Assembly: GCA_029858605.1 (NCBI GenBank)
Contig: JAOUET010000062.1
Coordinates: forward strand, 1 to 9,232
Source: Coriobacteriia bacterium
GTDB lineage: Bacteria; Actinomycetota; Coriobacteriia; Anaerosomatales; JAENZW01
Direction of reading: 5' to 3'
DNA: 9,232 nucleotides
The notes beneath the pieces are model-generated. The model was given only the letters and a program-made list of their open reading frames with translations, was not told where the DNA came from and did no database searches. Below are positions 1-5,766 of the stretch, piece by piece; position 1 is the stretch's first letter; the number at the start of each line of letters is the position of its first letter. The position numbers were made by a program, and so were the translations under genes.

Positions 1-37
1 AAGATACGGCGATTCCCCTCTTCGCACGCCCGAACTC

Positions 38-99
38 CACAATAGTCGTAACTTTTGACTAGTCTCTACTTGACACTAGTTCGGGGCGGGACTATTGTG
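38..99. promoter_or_regulatory. Inverted repeat around the ABC transporter promoter, possible operator
   Basis: CACAATAGTC at 38-47 is the exact reverse complement of GACTATTGTG at 90-99, and the right arm covers the candidate -10 box. The arm centres are 52 bp apart, about five helical turns. The same region also carries GAACTCCACA twice in direct orientation (32-41 and 99-108) and ACTAGT twice (58-63 and 75-80), the first inside the palindrome GACTAGTC (57-64). The repeats are seen directly; that they bind a regulator, perhaps by looping, is inference. No regulator gene is next to it in the window. Confidence 0.4.
70..98 (+). promoter_or_regulatory. Promoter of the ABC transporter operon
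   Basis: A perfect -35 box TTGACA (70-75) is followed after exactly 17 bp by TATTGT (93-98), which matches four of six -10 consensus bases. Transcription would begin near 105 and leave a leader of roughly 90 nt before the ATG at 199. This argues against the in-frame TTG at 55 as the translation start, because that codon lies upstream of the promoter. Confidence 0.6.
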
Positions 100-198
100 A
101 ACTCCACAGTACTGACTGGCCCCCGGACGCGGGTGGCGCACGAAGTCGCGAAGCGAGTGGAGAAACGATCCGCACCAGGGTCGGGAGAAGAGGGAACG

Positions 199-1362
199 AT
201 GCGAGTCTTGAGAAACGTATTCAGGAGGCGGCTGCGCGCCTTCCTCACCATCTTCGGCATCACCATCGGCGTTCTGGCGCTCGTGGTGATGGGTGCGATG
301 GCGGAAAAGATGCAGCTACTGGTAGACGGCGGCACCGACTACTACGCCGACAAGGTCTCGGTCACGGCCGAGAGCGGCATGGGCGGGTTCGGCACCGATC
401 CTTTGCCGATGTCGCTGATCGACGAGATCGAATCCGTCGACGGCGTCGCCCGTGCGTCTGGCAGCATCGGCATGATGCTGGACGAAGAGCCTTCCGCGGT
501 GAGCATGGGCGTGCCCGCCAACATCCAGGGCACCGACTTTCGCGGCGAGGGCTACGACACCTACGGCGTCGACATCGCACAGGGTCGTCACCTGGAGCCT
601 TCCGACATCGGCAAGGTGGTCGTCGGTGCGGACCTCATCGAGAAGCTCGACGCGTCCGTGGGTGGCACGGTTCAGATCCGCGGCGAGGAGTACGAGGTCG
701 TCGGAATCATGGAGAAGACCCTTTCGGCACCGGACATGGCCGTCATGATGCCACTGGCCGAGGCACAGCACATCTTCGCCCAGCAGCTGCCGCCGGCCGT
801 GCGCGACTCGATCGACGAGCACGAGATCGTAACCGGCGTCACGGTCTACCCCGAGGCCGGTGTCGACCCCGACGCGCTCGCCACAACGATCGAGAACGAG
901 ATCGGCGACGTCACGGCCATGGGGCCGGCCGGCTTCAAGACCTCGGTCGAGGAGCCGCTCAAGATCTTCAACCAGATCATCTACGCGATAGCGCTGCTTT
1001 CGCTCGTGATCGGCGGCCTGTCGGTCATCAACACGATGACGATGGCGGTGGCCGAGCGCACGCGAGAGATCGGCATCCGCAAGTCGATCGGCGCCACCAG
1101 GACCGCGGTGCTGCGCCAGTTCGTGTCGGAGTCGGCGGTCATCGGCCTGCTCGGCGGACTCGCAGGACTCGGGCTGGGAGCCATCCTGGTCTACCTGGCG
1201 AACTCCGCCGGTGCTGCCAGCGCGACGAGGCTCTTCCTGATCACCGAGCGGCTGGCGATCGGCTCTGTGGCCTTCGCCATGGTCCTCGGCGTGCTCGCCG
1301 GGCTCTACCCCGCGTGGCACGCGTCCTCGCTCAATCCCGTGAAGGCGCTGCGCTATGAGTAG
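199..1362 (+). CDS. ABC transporter permease, MacB/FtsX family
   Basis: This is the membrane subunit of a type VII (MacB/LolCDE-like) ABC transporter, a family that extrudes peptides, antibiotics or lipoproteins rather than importing substrates. The 387-residue protein has one N-terminal helix (about residues 15-36), a long extracytoplasmic MacB_PCD-like domain (about 40-255), then three helices (about 261-283, 308-333 and 353-372). The coupling-loop motif ERTREIGIRKSIGAT at 286-300 is a hallmark of the family. The end, PVKALRYE, is also typical. The frame stays open upstream to a TTG at 55, but I chose ATG 199 because it has a purine-rich ribosome site (GAGGGA at 190-195), begins where homology to the family should begin, and lies downstream of a good promoter. 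The ATPase gene follows in the same direction. Substrate unknown; no adaptor subunit is visible. Confidence 0.9.
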   Translation: MRVLRNVFRRRLRAFLTIFGITIGVLALVVMGAMAEKMQLLVDGGTDYYADKVSVTAESGMGGFGTDPLPMSLIDEIESVDGVARASGSIGMMLDEEPSAVSMGVPANIQGTDFRGEGYDTYGVDIAQGRHLEPSDIGKVVVGADLIEKLDASVGGTVQIRGEEYEVVGIMEKTLSAPDMAVMMPLAEAQHIFAQQLPPAVRDSIDEHEIVTGVTVYPEAGVDPDALATTIENEIGDVTAMGPAGFKTSVEEPLKIFNQIIYAIALLSLVIGGLSVINTMTMAVAERTREIGIRKSIGATRTAVLRQFVSESAVIGLLGGLAGLGLGAILVYLANSAGAASATRLFLITERLAIGSVAFAMVLGVLAGLYPAWHASSLNPVKALRYE

Positions 1363-1367
1363 GCAGG

Positions 1368-1412
1368 CGAAGCACGGGCGCGCGAAGCACGGGCGCGCGA
1401 AGCACGGGCGCG
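1368..1412 (+). repeat. Three perfect 15-bp tandem repeats between permease and ATPase genes
   Basis: The unit CGAAGCACGGGCGCG occurs at 1368-1382, 1383-1397 and 1398-1412, followed by a partial copy that starts CGAAGAACG. The array sits just after the permease stop and before the ribosome site of the ATPase gene. Because the unit is 15 bp, an ATG at 1355 that overlaps the permease stop stays open through it and would add 41 residues containing an AKHGR repeat to the ATPase. I regard the array as probably untranslated intercistronic sequence. Confidence 0.85.
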
Positions 1413-1477
1413 CGAAGAACGACCGGAACCGCGATTCTGCGGGCGACACCCGCCCGCTTGGCCGAGGAGGGAACGAC

Positions 1478-2260
1478 ATGACACCGAATACCAACCACAC
1501 CCCGATCGTTCGGGTGAAGCACCTTGCGAAGCGCTACCGTCTGGGCAAGGACAACTTCGTCGACGCACTGCGCGGCGCATCGCTCGAGATCATGCCCGGC
1601 GAGATGACCGCGATCATGGGGCCCAGCGGCTCCGGCAAGTCCACGCTGATGCACATCGCCGGCTGCCTGGACGCACCAGACTCCGGAGAGGTCTGGCTGT
1701 CCGGTCGCCGAGTCGACAGGCTGCGTGGACGCGCACTCGCCCGGATTCGCGGCACGGAGGTGGGCTTCATCTTCCAGGGTTTCAACCTGGTGCCCACCAT
1801 GTCCGCACTCGAGAACGTGGCGCTTGCCGCCGAGTACGCCGGAGCGTCGCGCAAGGAGGCGTCGCGCAAAGCCGCCGAACTGCTGGAACTCGTCGGCCTG
1901 GCCGACCGCGCGAAGCATTCACCTACGGAGCTTTCCGGCGGACAGCAGCAGCGCGTAGCGATCGCGCGCGCACTCGTCAACGACCCCAAGATAGTCATGG
2001 GCGACGAGCCCACAGGCGACCTGGACACCGCGACGTCAGACGAGATAGTACGCGTCATGCGCCGAATCTGTGAGGAGCGCGGCACGACGTTCTTGATCGT
2101 GACACACAACCCGGAGGTCGCGCGAGCGTGCGACCGAACGATCCGGATGCGCGACGGCGTCATCGAAGACCACGGTTCGCCGGTTTGGCTCGAAGGGAAA
2201 GCCGGCATCGCCCTGCGCATCCCCGAGGGCGAACGCGAGCGAGTTGCCTCCGCGGTCTGA
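1478..2260 (+). CDS. ABC transporter ATP-binding protein, LolD/MacB type
   Basis: This ATPase powers the permease encoded just upstream. All motifs are intact in the 260-residue form: Walker A GPSGSGKST at 48-56, Q-loop Q100 in FQGFNL, signature LSGGQQQRVAIARAL starting at 152, Walker B KIVMGDE ending at E177, D-loop near 181-183 and the switch histidine H210 in VTHNPE. The sequence DEPTGDLD is characteristic of the LolD/MacB/FtsE group. I chose ATG 1478 because GAGGAGG (1464-1470) stands 7 nt upstream and the protein then starts close to the fold. An in-frame ATG at 1355, overlapping the permease stop, would add a basic, repeat-encoded 41-residue extension; its ribosome site is weaker. The C-terminal tail after residue 235 is short and unremarkable. 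Confidence 0.92.
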   Translation: MTPNTNHTPIVRVKHLAKRYRLGKDNFVDALRGASLEIMPGEMTAIMGPSGSGKSTLMHIAGCLDAPDSGEVWLSGRRVDRLRGRALARIRGTEVGFIFQGFNLVPTMSALENVALAAEYAGASRKEASRKAAELLELVGLADRAKHSPTELSGGQQQRVAIARALVNDPKIVMGDEPTGDLDTATSDEIVRVMRRICEERGTTFLIVTHNPEVARACDRTIRMRDGVIEDHGSPVWLEGKAGIALRIPEGERERVASAV

Positions 2261-2280
2261 AGGTGCCCTCTTCCCCTCGC

Positions 2281-2312
2281 AAGGCCGGGGTCGCTCACGC
2301 GGCTCCGGCCTT
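2281..2312. terminator. Convergent hairpin between ABC operon and PAS gene
   Basis: AAGGCCGGGG (2281-2290) can pair with CTCCGGCCTT (2303-2312), giving a 10-bp stem with one G-U pair around a 12-nt loop. It lies 20 bp after the ATPase stop and 10 bp after the stop of the opposing PAS gene, so it could end transcription from both sides. A proper T-run is missing on either strand, so termination efficiency is uncertain. Confidence 0.5.
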
Positions 2313-2322
2313 CGTGCGTGCG

Positions 2323-3000
2323 CTAGTTCGTCGCCACGAATGACGCGACCGCCCCGGCGACGGAACCGTCTTCGGCAAGGAAGGGAGCGGTGTTGACCTT
2401 CAACTCTCGGCGCCAGCCGCTCGGCCACTCGACGACAACCCTCTGACCCTCGAGCGGCTCCCTGCCCACGAGTTCCGAGAAGTCTTGGTGTGTGCCGTTG
2501 TCGCCGTAGCGCACGACGAAGTCAAGAGAATGCAGCGTACTTGTGGCTGCCGCTTCGTCCAGGTCGAGCAACCCCCGCGCTTCTTTGTTGGCAAACGTGA
2601 TGTGACCGGCGTCGCTGAGCACGATGATTCCCGCAGGCGTCGTCTCGAGGATGTCCTCCATCAACTCGCCCGTCTGCACGAGCGCTCGAGCGCTGGCCTG
2701 GGTCTCGTTGTACTGCTGTCTCAGGTACAGCGAATACACGCCGAAGAGTACGAAGGGAATCCATAGCAACTCAAACGAAGAGACAACCGGCTCGAGTACG
2801 TCAGGGAACACTTCGAGATGCTTGAAGATGCTGGCCCCGGTTCCCACCAGATAGCAGAAGATGGAGGCAGCGAAGAACCACTTCGCGCCGGAGCTCACCG
2901 GGCCGCTTGGTCGTGCTGGCACGCGCAGCACCGCGACAAGTGCCAGCGTGTAGGCGAGAACGGGCAGCACATCTTCGAGGACGCTCCACGGGGCGCTCAT
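2323..3000 (-). CDS. Membrane-anchored PAS-domain protein, no kinase (copy A)
   Basis: A 225-residue protein with three predicted N-terminal helices (about residues 5-27, 39-59 and 76-94), a short helical linker (about 96-118) and one C-terminal PAS-like domain (about 119-223). The PAS core is marked by PAGIIVLSDAGHITFAN at 122-138, LDL at 145-147 and EWPSGWRREL at 191-200. Nothing follows the PAS domain: no phosphoacceptor region, ATPase, GGDEF or DNA-binding domain, so the output is unknown. The start ATG overlaps the stop of the upstream small membrane protein gene by four bases (ATGA), implying translational coupling and possibly a complex. A paralogue of the same length lies at 7005-7682; KW, AAS, TG, PAG, FAN, LDL and EWPxGW are shared, with the whole PAS region alignable without gaps. 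Ligand or cofactor cannot be told from sequence. Confidence 0.8.
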   Translation of the reverse strand: MSAPWSVLEDVLPVLAYTLALVAVLRVPARPSGPVSSGAKWFFAASIFCYLVGTGASIFKHLEVFPDVLEPVVSSFELLWIPFVLFGVYSLYLRQQYNETQASARALVQTGELMEDILETTPAGIIVLSDAGHITFANKEARGLLDLDEAAATSTLHSLDFVVRYGDNGTHQDFSELVGREPLEGQRVVVEWPSGWRRELKVNTAPFLAEDGSVAGAVASFVATN

Positions 3001-3284
3001 TTGTCTGTCCCGTTCGATTCAAGCGCGTATTGCCGCACCACCAGCGCCGCCCATGCCATTCCTAGTCCCCCGACGACGAACGAAGCGTGCCCGACGAAGC
3101 GCAGCAACTGGCTGCCGTCGGGCCAGCCCCTCGGTGCGCTGGCAGCGAAAGAGACAACTATCGCCACATAGCCCACGAGAAACGGAAGGTACGCTCGCTT
3201 CATCTCGATCTTGCGCCCGATGACGATGACCAAGGGTGTCAGCGCAAGCGCCAGCAGGAAACGGAACGTCTCGAAAACGTCCAT
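2997..3284 (-). CDS. Small three-helix membrane protein (copy A), partner of the PAS protein
   Basis: A 95-residue protein of unknown function with three predicted membrane helices (about residues 5-23, 31-50 and 61-83) and a short polar C-terminus. It aligns without gaps, at an offset of two residues, to the 96-residue protein at 7683-7973: P17/P19, M28/M30, P34/P36, and LxxVxH ending at H66/H68 with R84/R86 eighteen residues later. A longer in-frame start at 3344 exists, but its first 20 codons run through a GAAA-loop hairpin. ATG 3284 has GGGGGGT upstream and begins at the conserved region. The stop overlaps the start of the PAS gene by ATGA. It may supply the first half of a six-helix receptor completed by the PAS protein; that is inference. 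Confidence 0.72.
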   Translation of the reverse strand: MDVFETFRFLLALALTPLVIVIGRKIEMKRAYLPFLVGYVAIVVSFAASAPRGWPDGSQLLRFVGHASFVVGGLGMAWAALVVRQYALESNGTDK

Positions 3285-3323
3285 GTAGTGACCCCCCAAG
3301 AACAGATGACCGCTCGTCCCAAA

Positions 3324-3339
3324 GCCGCCTTTCGGCGGT
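3324..3339 (-). terminator. GAAA-loop hairpin after gatB / in leader of the small membrane gene
   Basis: Read on the minus strand, CCGCC-GAAA-GGCGG forms a 5-bp G+C stem (plus one G-U pair) closed by a GAAA tetraloop and followed by CTTTGGG. It is 66 bp beyond the gatB stop and 40 bp before the next start codon. It could be a weak gatB terminator or, if the promoter at 3353-3361 is real, a structure at the very 5' end of the downstream mRNA. The T-run is only three bases. Confidence 0.4.
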
Positions 3340-3352
3340 CGCACCGAGTCAC

Positions 3353-3361
3353 ATTATCGCA
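3353..3361 (-). promoter_or_regulatory. Possible extended -10 promoter for the copy A membrane/PAS pair
   Basis: On the minus strand TGC-GATAAT (TGC at 3361-3359, GATAAT at 3358-3353) is an extended -10 element with five of six consensus bases in the hexamer. The -35 position 17 bp away (TTCCCG, 3381-3376) is poor, which extended -10 promoters tolerate. It lies in the only gap between gatB and the small membrane protein gene. Confidence 0.35.
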
Positions 3362-3404
3362 AGTCTGCCTGGGAACGGGAACCGGCCACGAACAGGAGAA
3401 ACGT

Positions 3405-4907
3405 CTAGCCCTCGAGCTTCCGGGCCAGAAGGTCGTTCACCACTTGCGGGTTCGCCTGGCCGCGAGTCTCCTTCATGACTTGTCCCACGAAGAAGCCCAT
3501 CAGCCCCTTCTTGCCCTCGCGATAGCGGGCGACCTCGTCGGGATTCGCCTCCAGAATGCGCTCGACGATGGTCTCGAGCTCGCCGGTGTCGCTGACCTGT
3601 TTCATGCCCTGAAGCTCGACGATGGCTCCGGGCGCGTCGCCGCTTTCGGCCATCTCGGCGAAGACCTCCTTGGCCTGCTTGCTTGATATCGTGCCGCCCT
3701 CGACCAGCTCCACGATCTCGGCGATCATCGCGGGCGTGACGCGCGACTCGCCAACGGCGATCCCTTCGGCGTTCAGCAGTGCCGAAAGCTCGCCGAGCAT
3801 CCAGTTGCTCACCAGTTTCGAACGCTCCACTCCCGCCGCGGCGACCGCCTCCTCGAAAAAGGCGGCCATCTCGATGTCGTTCGCAAGCACCGTCGCGTCG
3901 TGCGAGGGAAGCGCGTAGTCGGTCGCGAACCGTGCCTTCTTCGCGTCCGGCAGTTCGGGAAGCTTCTCGCGCACGCACTCCACGTACTCCTGCGAGAACT
4001 CGAACGGGGCCATGTCGGGCTCCGGGAAGTAGCGGTAGTCGTGCGCCTCCTCCTTGGAACGCAGCGCGCTGGTGCGCTTCGCCCCCGCGTCCCAATGCCG
4101 CGTCTCCTGCACGACCCGTCCGCCGCGCTCGATCTCCTCGACCTGTCGCACGATCTCGAACGCCAGCGCGTCGTGCAGCGCTTTGAACGAGTTCATGTTC
4201 TTGACCTCTGCCTTGGTGCCTAGCTCGGTCTCGCCCCGCCTGCGCACGGAAACGTTCGCGTCCACCCTAAGCGAGCCCTCCTCCATGTTGCAGTCCGATA
4301 TGCCGAGGGTGAGCCACGTCGTCCGCAGCTTCCTCGCGAAGCGACGCGCTACTTCCGGCGTGCGGATATCGGGCTCGGTCACGAGCTCGATGAGCGGCGT
4401 GCCCGCGCGGTTGAAGTCGACGAGCGAGTGTGTGGCGCCGGCCAGGCGACCTTCGGCTCCTCCGACGTGCACCATCTTGCCCGTGTCCTCTTCCAGGTGG
4501 ATGCGCGTTATCCCCACGTGCGCGGTATAGGAGTCGTCGCCCTCCCCCATCTCGACGTCGATGTGCCCGCCCTGGCAGAAAGGCAGGTCGTACTGGGATA
4601 TCTGGTAGTCCTTCGGCATGTCGGGATAGAAGTACTGCTTGCGGTGGAACTGGCTTCTCGGGGCGATCTCGCACTCCGTCGCAAGCCCCGCGAGGACCGT
4701 GAGTTCGATCGCCACCTCGTTCGGAACCGGAAGCGCGCCGGGAAGTCCCAGGCAAACAGGGCAAACGCGGGTATTCGGCTCGCCGCCGAACTCGACCGGA
4801 CAGCCGCAGAACATCTTCGTGTTCGTCGCGGTGAGCTCCGTGTGTATCTCGAGGCCGATCACGGCCTCCCACTCTTCGAGTACTTCGGCAAGACGGTCTT
4901 TCGCCAC
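3405..4907 (-). CDS. gatB: Aspartyl/glutamyl-tRNA(Asn/Gln) amidotransferase subunit B
   Basis: GatB is the tRNA-binding and kinase-like subunit of GatCAB. It activates misacylated Glu-tRNA(Gln) or Asp-tRNA(Asn) with ATP so that ammonia released by GatA can convert it to Gln-tRNA(Gln) or Asn-tRNA(Asn). The 500-residue protein is full length. It opens with the family motif EWEAVIGLEIHTEL (12-25), has the four cysteines C34, C36, C49 and C52 of the zinc-binding element, the GatB core with DFNRAGTPLIELVTEPD, and the C-terminal YqeY-like tail domain from about residue 350. The start is GTG 4907, with GGGGAG about 10 nt upstream. Its usual neighbour gatA ends about 3.8 kb away on the same strand. 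A gap of 105 bp separates it from the ATPase-domain gene upstream, so it may have its own promoter. Confidence 0.97.
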   Translation of the reverse strand: MAKDRLAEVLEEWEAVIGLEIHTELTATNTKMFCGCPVEFGGEPNTRVCPVCLGLPGALPVPNEVAIELTVLAGLATECEIAPRSQFHRKQYFYPDMPKDYQISQYDLPFCQGGHIDVEMGEGDDSYTAHVGITRIHLEEDTGKMVHVGGAEGRLAGATHSLVDFNRAGTPLIELVTEPDIRTPEVARRFARKLRTTWLTLGISDCNMEEGSLRVDANVSVRRRGETELGTKAEVKNMNSFKALHDALAFEIVRQVEEIERGGRVVQETRHWDAGAKRTSALRSKEEAHDYRYFPEPDMAPFEFSQEYVECVREKLPELPDAKKARFATDYALPSHDATVLANDIEMAAFFEEAVAAAGVERSKLVSNWMLGELSALLNAEGIAVGESRVTPAMIAEIVELVEGGTISSKQAKEVFAEMAESGDAPGAIVELQGMKQVSDTGELETIVERILEANPDEVARYREGKKGLMGFFVGQVMKETRGQANPQVVNDLLARKLEG

Positions 4908-4981
4908 GGGTGATGTACTCCCCTCGGGTTGCGCGAGAATCGATAGCCGGCATAGCTGAACGCTACTGCCGTGCGCCCTCG

Positions 4982-4987
4982 ATTCTA
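4982..4987 (-). promoter_or_regulatory. Possible -10 box upstream of gatB
   Basis: TAGAAT on the minus strand, five of six -10 consensus bases, lies 75 bp before the gatB start in the gap after the ATPase-domain gene. No convincing -35 box is found at 16-18 bp, so this is a weak call. Confidence 0.22.
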
Positions 4988-5012
4988 GCGCGAAGTGGCG
5001 ACGAGAATCCCT

Positions 5013-5447
5013 CTAGCTGTAGACCGGGATCCTCAGCGAAACCGTCGTGCCGCTTCCGGGCGCGCTGGAGAGCGTCAGGTACCCCCCGAGTTGCGCGGCC
5101 CGCTCGCGCATCGTGCGCAGACCCGGGATTGACCGCGCGGAGTTCTCGATCGCGGCAAGATCGAAGCCGCACCCGTCGTCGATGACGTCGCACGCCACGA
5201 TCGAATCCGTGCACGCGAGATCTATGTACGCGTGCGAGGTGCCGGAGTGCAGGTGCGTGTTCTCGAGCGCCTCTTGGACGATCTTCAGCACGGCGCTCTC
5301 GGCCCGCGGAGGAAGCGGAGACCGTGAGTCGGTAGCTGCGACCATCACGTCGACACCCGTGTGAAGCCTGAACTGTCTCGCGTAGCTGCGCAGCTTGCGG
5401 TCAAGACCCTCAGCACACTGAGGGTCGACCGTCTTCTCGAACGACAT
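5013..5447 (-). CDS. Orphan HPK7-type histidine kinase ATPase domain (lacks phosphoacceptor His)
   Basis: A 144-residue protein equivalent to the C-terminal half of a NarL/DegS-type (HPK7) sensor kinase. Residues 1-35 resemble the second helix of the dimerisation domain (GL, YARQF, TGVDV pattern); residues 50-142 are an HATPase_c domain with N-box IVQEALEN (57-63 region), DxGxG at 91-95 in DDGCGF, the GLRTMRERAAQLGG block at 109-122 and GSGT at 131-134. Length is well below a whole kinase (usually over 350), and no phosphoacceptor histidine is in the protein. I chose ATG 5447, or the adjacent GTG 5450, because a perfect GGAGGT (5458-5463) precedes them by 10 or 7 nt. The frame is open to a GTG at 5588 without a clear ribosome site. 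It may be a working split-kinase ATPase, or the surviving end of a truncated kinase gene. No response regulator gene is in view. Confidence 0.68.
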   Translation of the reverse strand: MSFEKTVDPQCAEGLDRKLRSYARQFRLHTGVDVMVAATDSRSPLPPRAESAVLKIVQEALENTHLHSGTSHAYIDLACTDSIVACDVIDDGCGFDLAAIENSARSIPGLRTMRERAAQLGGYLTLSSAPGSGTTVSLRIPVYS

Positions 5448-5588
5448 CACGCCATCGACCTCCACCAAGACCGAACCGCCCCTTGCCGAGGGTAGCCCGA
5501 AACCCCCAGCACCCGTTGCCTGATGCCCGAGATCATTGCGAGATTGCAGAAGCGCGCCTGCCCCCGACACTGCCCTGCTGGATTGCAC
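5448..5588 (-). pseudogene. Possible decayed phosphoacceptor region of the kinase upstream of the ATPase domain
   Basis: The ATPase frame continues upstream as far as a GTG at 5588, just after an in-frame TGA. Codons covering 5508-5540 read RNDLGHQATGA, which resembles the HDxLGHQLT H-box of HPK7 kinases with arginine (CGC) in place of the phosphoacceptor histidine (one transition from CAC). From there to the GL motif only about 45 residues remain, against roughly 60-70 in intact members as I recall. No sensory domain lies further upstream before rocD. The likeness is short and could be chance. Confidence 0.28.
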
Positions 5589-5651
5589 TGGTCAGAATAC
5601 CCAGAATCGGTCGATTCCAACCGCTTCAGGCGCCGGCCAGGCACGTCCCTG

Positions 5652-5680
5652 TGGACACGAAACAGCGTTCTGCATATGCT
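5652..5680 (+). promoter_or_regulatory. Candidate rocD promoter
   Basis: TGGACA (5652-5657, five of six -35 bases) is followed after 17 bp by TATGCT (5675-5680, four of six -10 bases). It lies 87 bp before the rocD ATG, in the divergent gap to the ATPase-domain gene. Confidence 0.4.
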
Positions 5681-5701
5681 GGCGCTGACATTGCATAGAT
5701 G
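5671..5701 (+). promoter_or_regulatory. Paired TGCATA motifs, possible arginine-repressor (ARG box) site
   Basis: TGCATA occurs at 5671-5676 (within the palindrome GCATATGC, 5672-5679) and again at 5692-5697 (within CATTGCATAGATG). The two copies are 21 bp apart, two helical turns, and cover the -10 box and the likely transcription start. The second, CATTGCATA, resembles actinobacterial ARG boxes as I remember them. With rocD downstream, ArgR/AhrC control is a reasonable inference, not a demonstration. Confidence 0.3.
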
Positions 5702-5766
5702 AGAACTTGCGGCCCAACGCGACAACTCGCACTACACACTGCCGAATGCGACGAGGAGGATCCCGA

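Noticed and set aside
55..198. N-terminal extension of the permease from TTG 55
   Set aside because: The TTG lies before the TTGACA/TATTGT promoter, the added 48 residues resemble no part of the family, and ATG 199 has a ribosome site.
1368..1412. CRISPR-like array
   Set aside because: The repeats are directly adjacent 15-bp units without spacers and no cas gene is nearby, so this is a simple tandem repeat.
316..1500. A 394-codon open frame on the minus strand across the permease gene
   Set aside because: It is antisense to a clear FtsX-family permease, its product is rich in Arg, Asp, His and Gly as expected for an opposite-strand frame in high-GC DNA, and it has no recognisable domain.
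2323..3000. Histidine kinase call for the PAS proteins
   Set aside because: Both proteins end with the PAS domain within 225 residues; there is no H-box, N-box or glycine-rich ATP-binding motif in either.
3285..3344. Twenty-residue N-terminal extension of small membrane protein A from 3344
   Set aside because: It would translate the GAAA hairpin, has no counterpart in the paralogue, and the internal ATG 3284 has a G-rich ribosome site.
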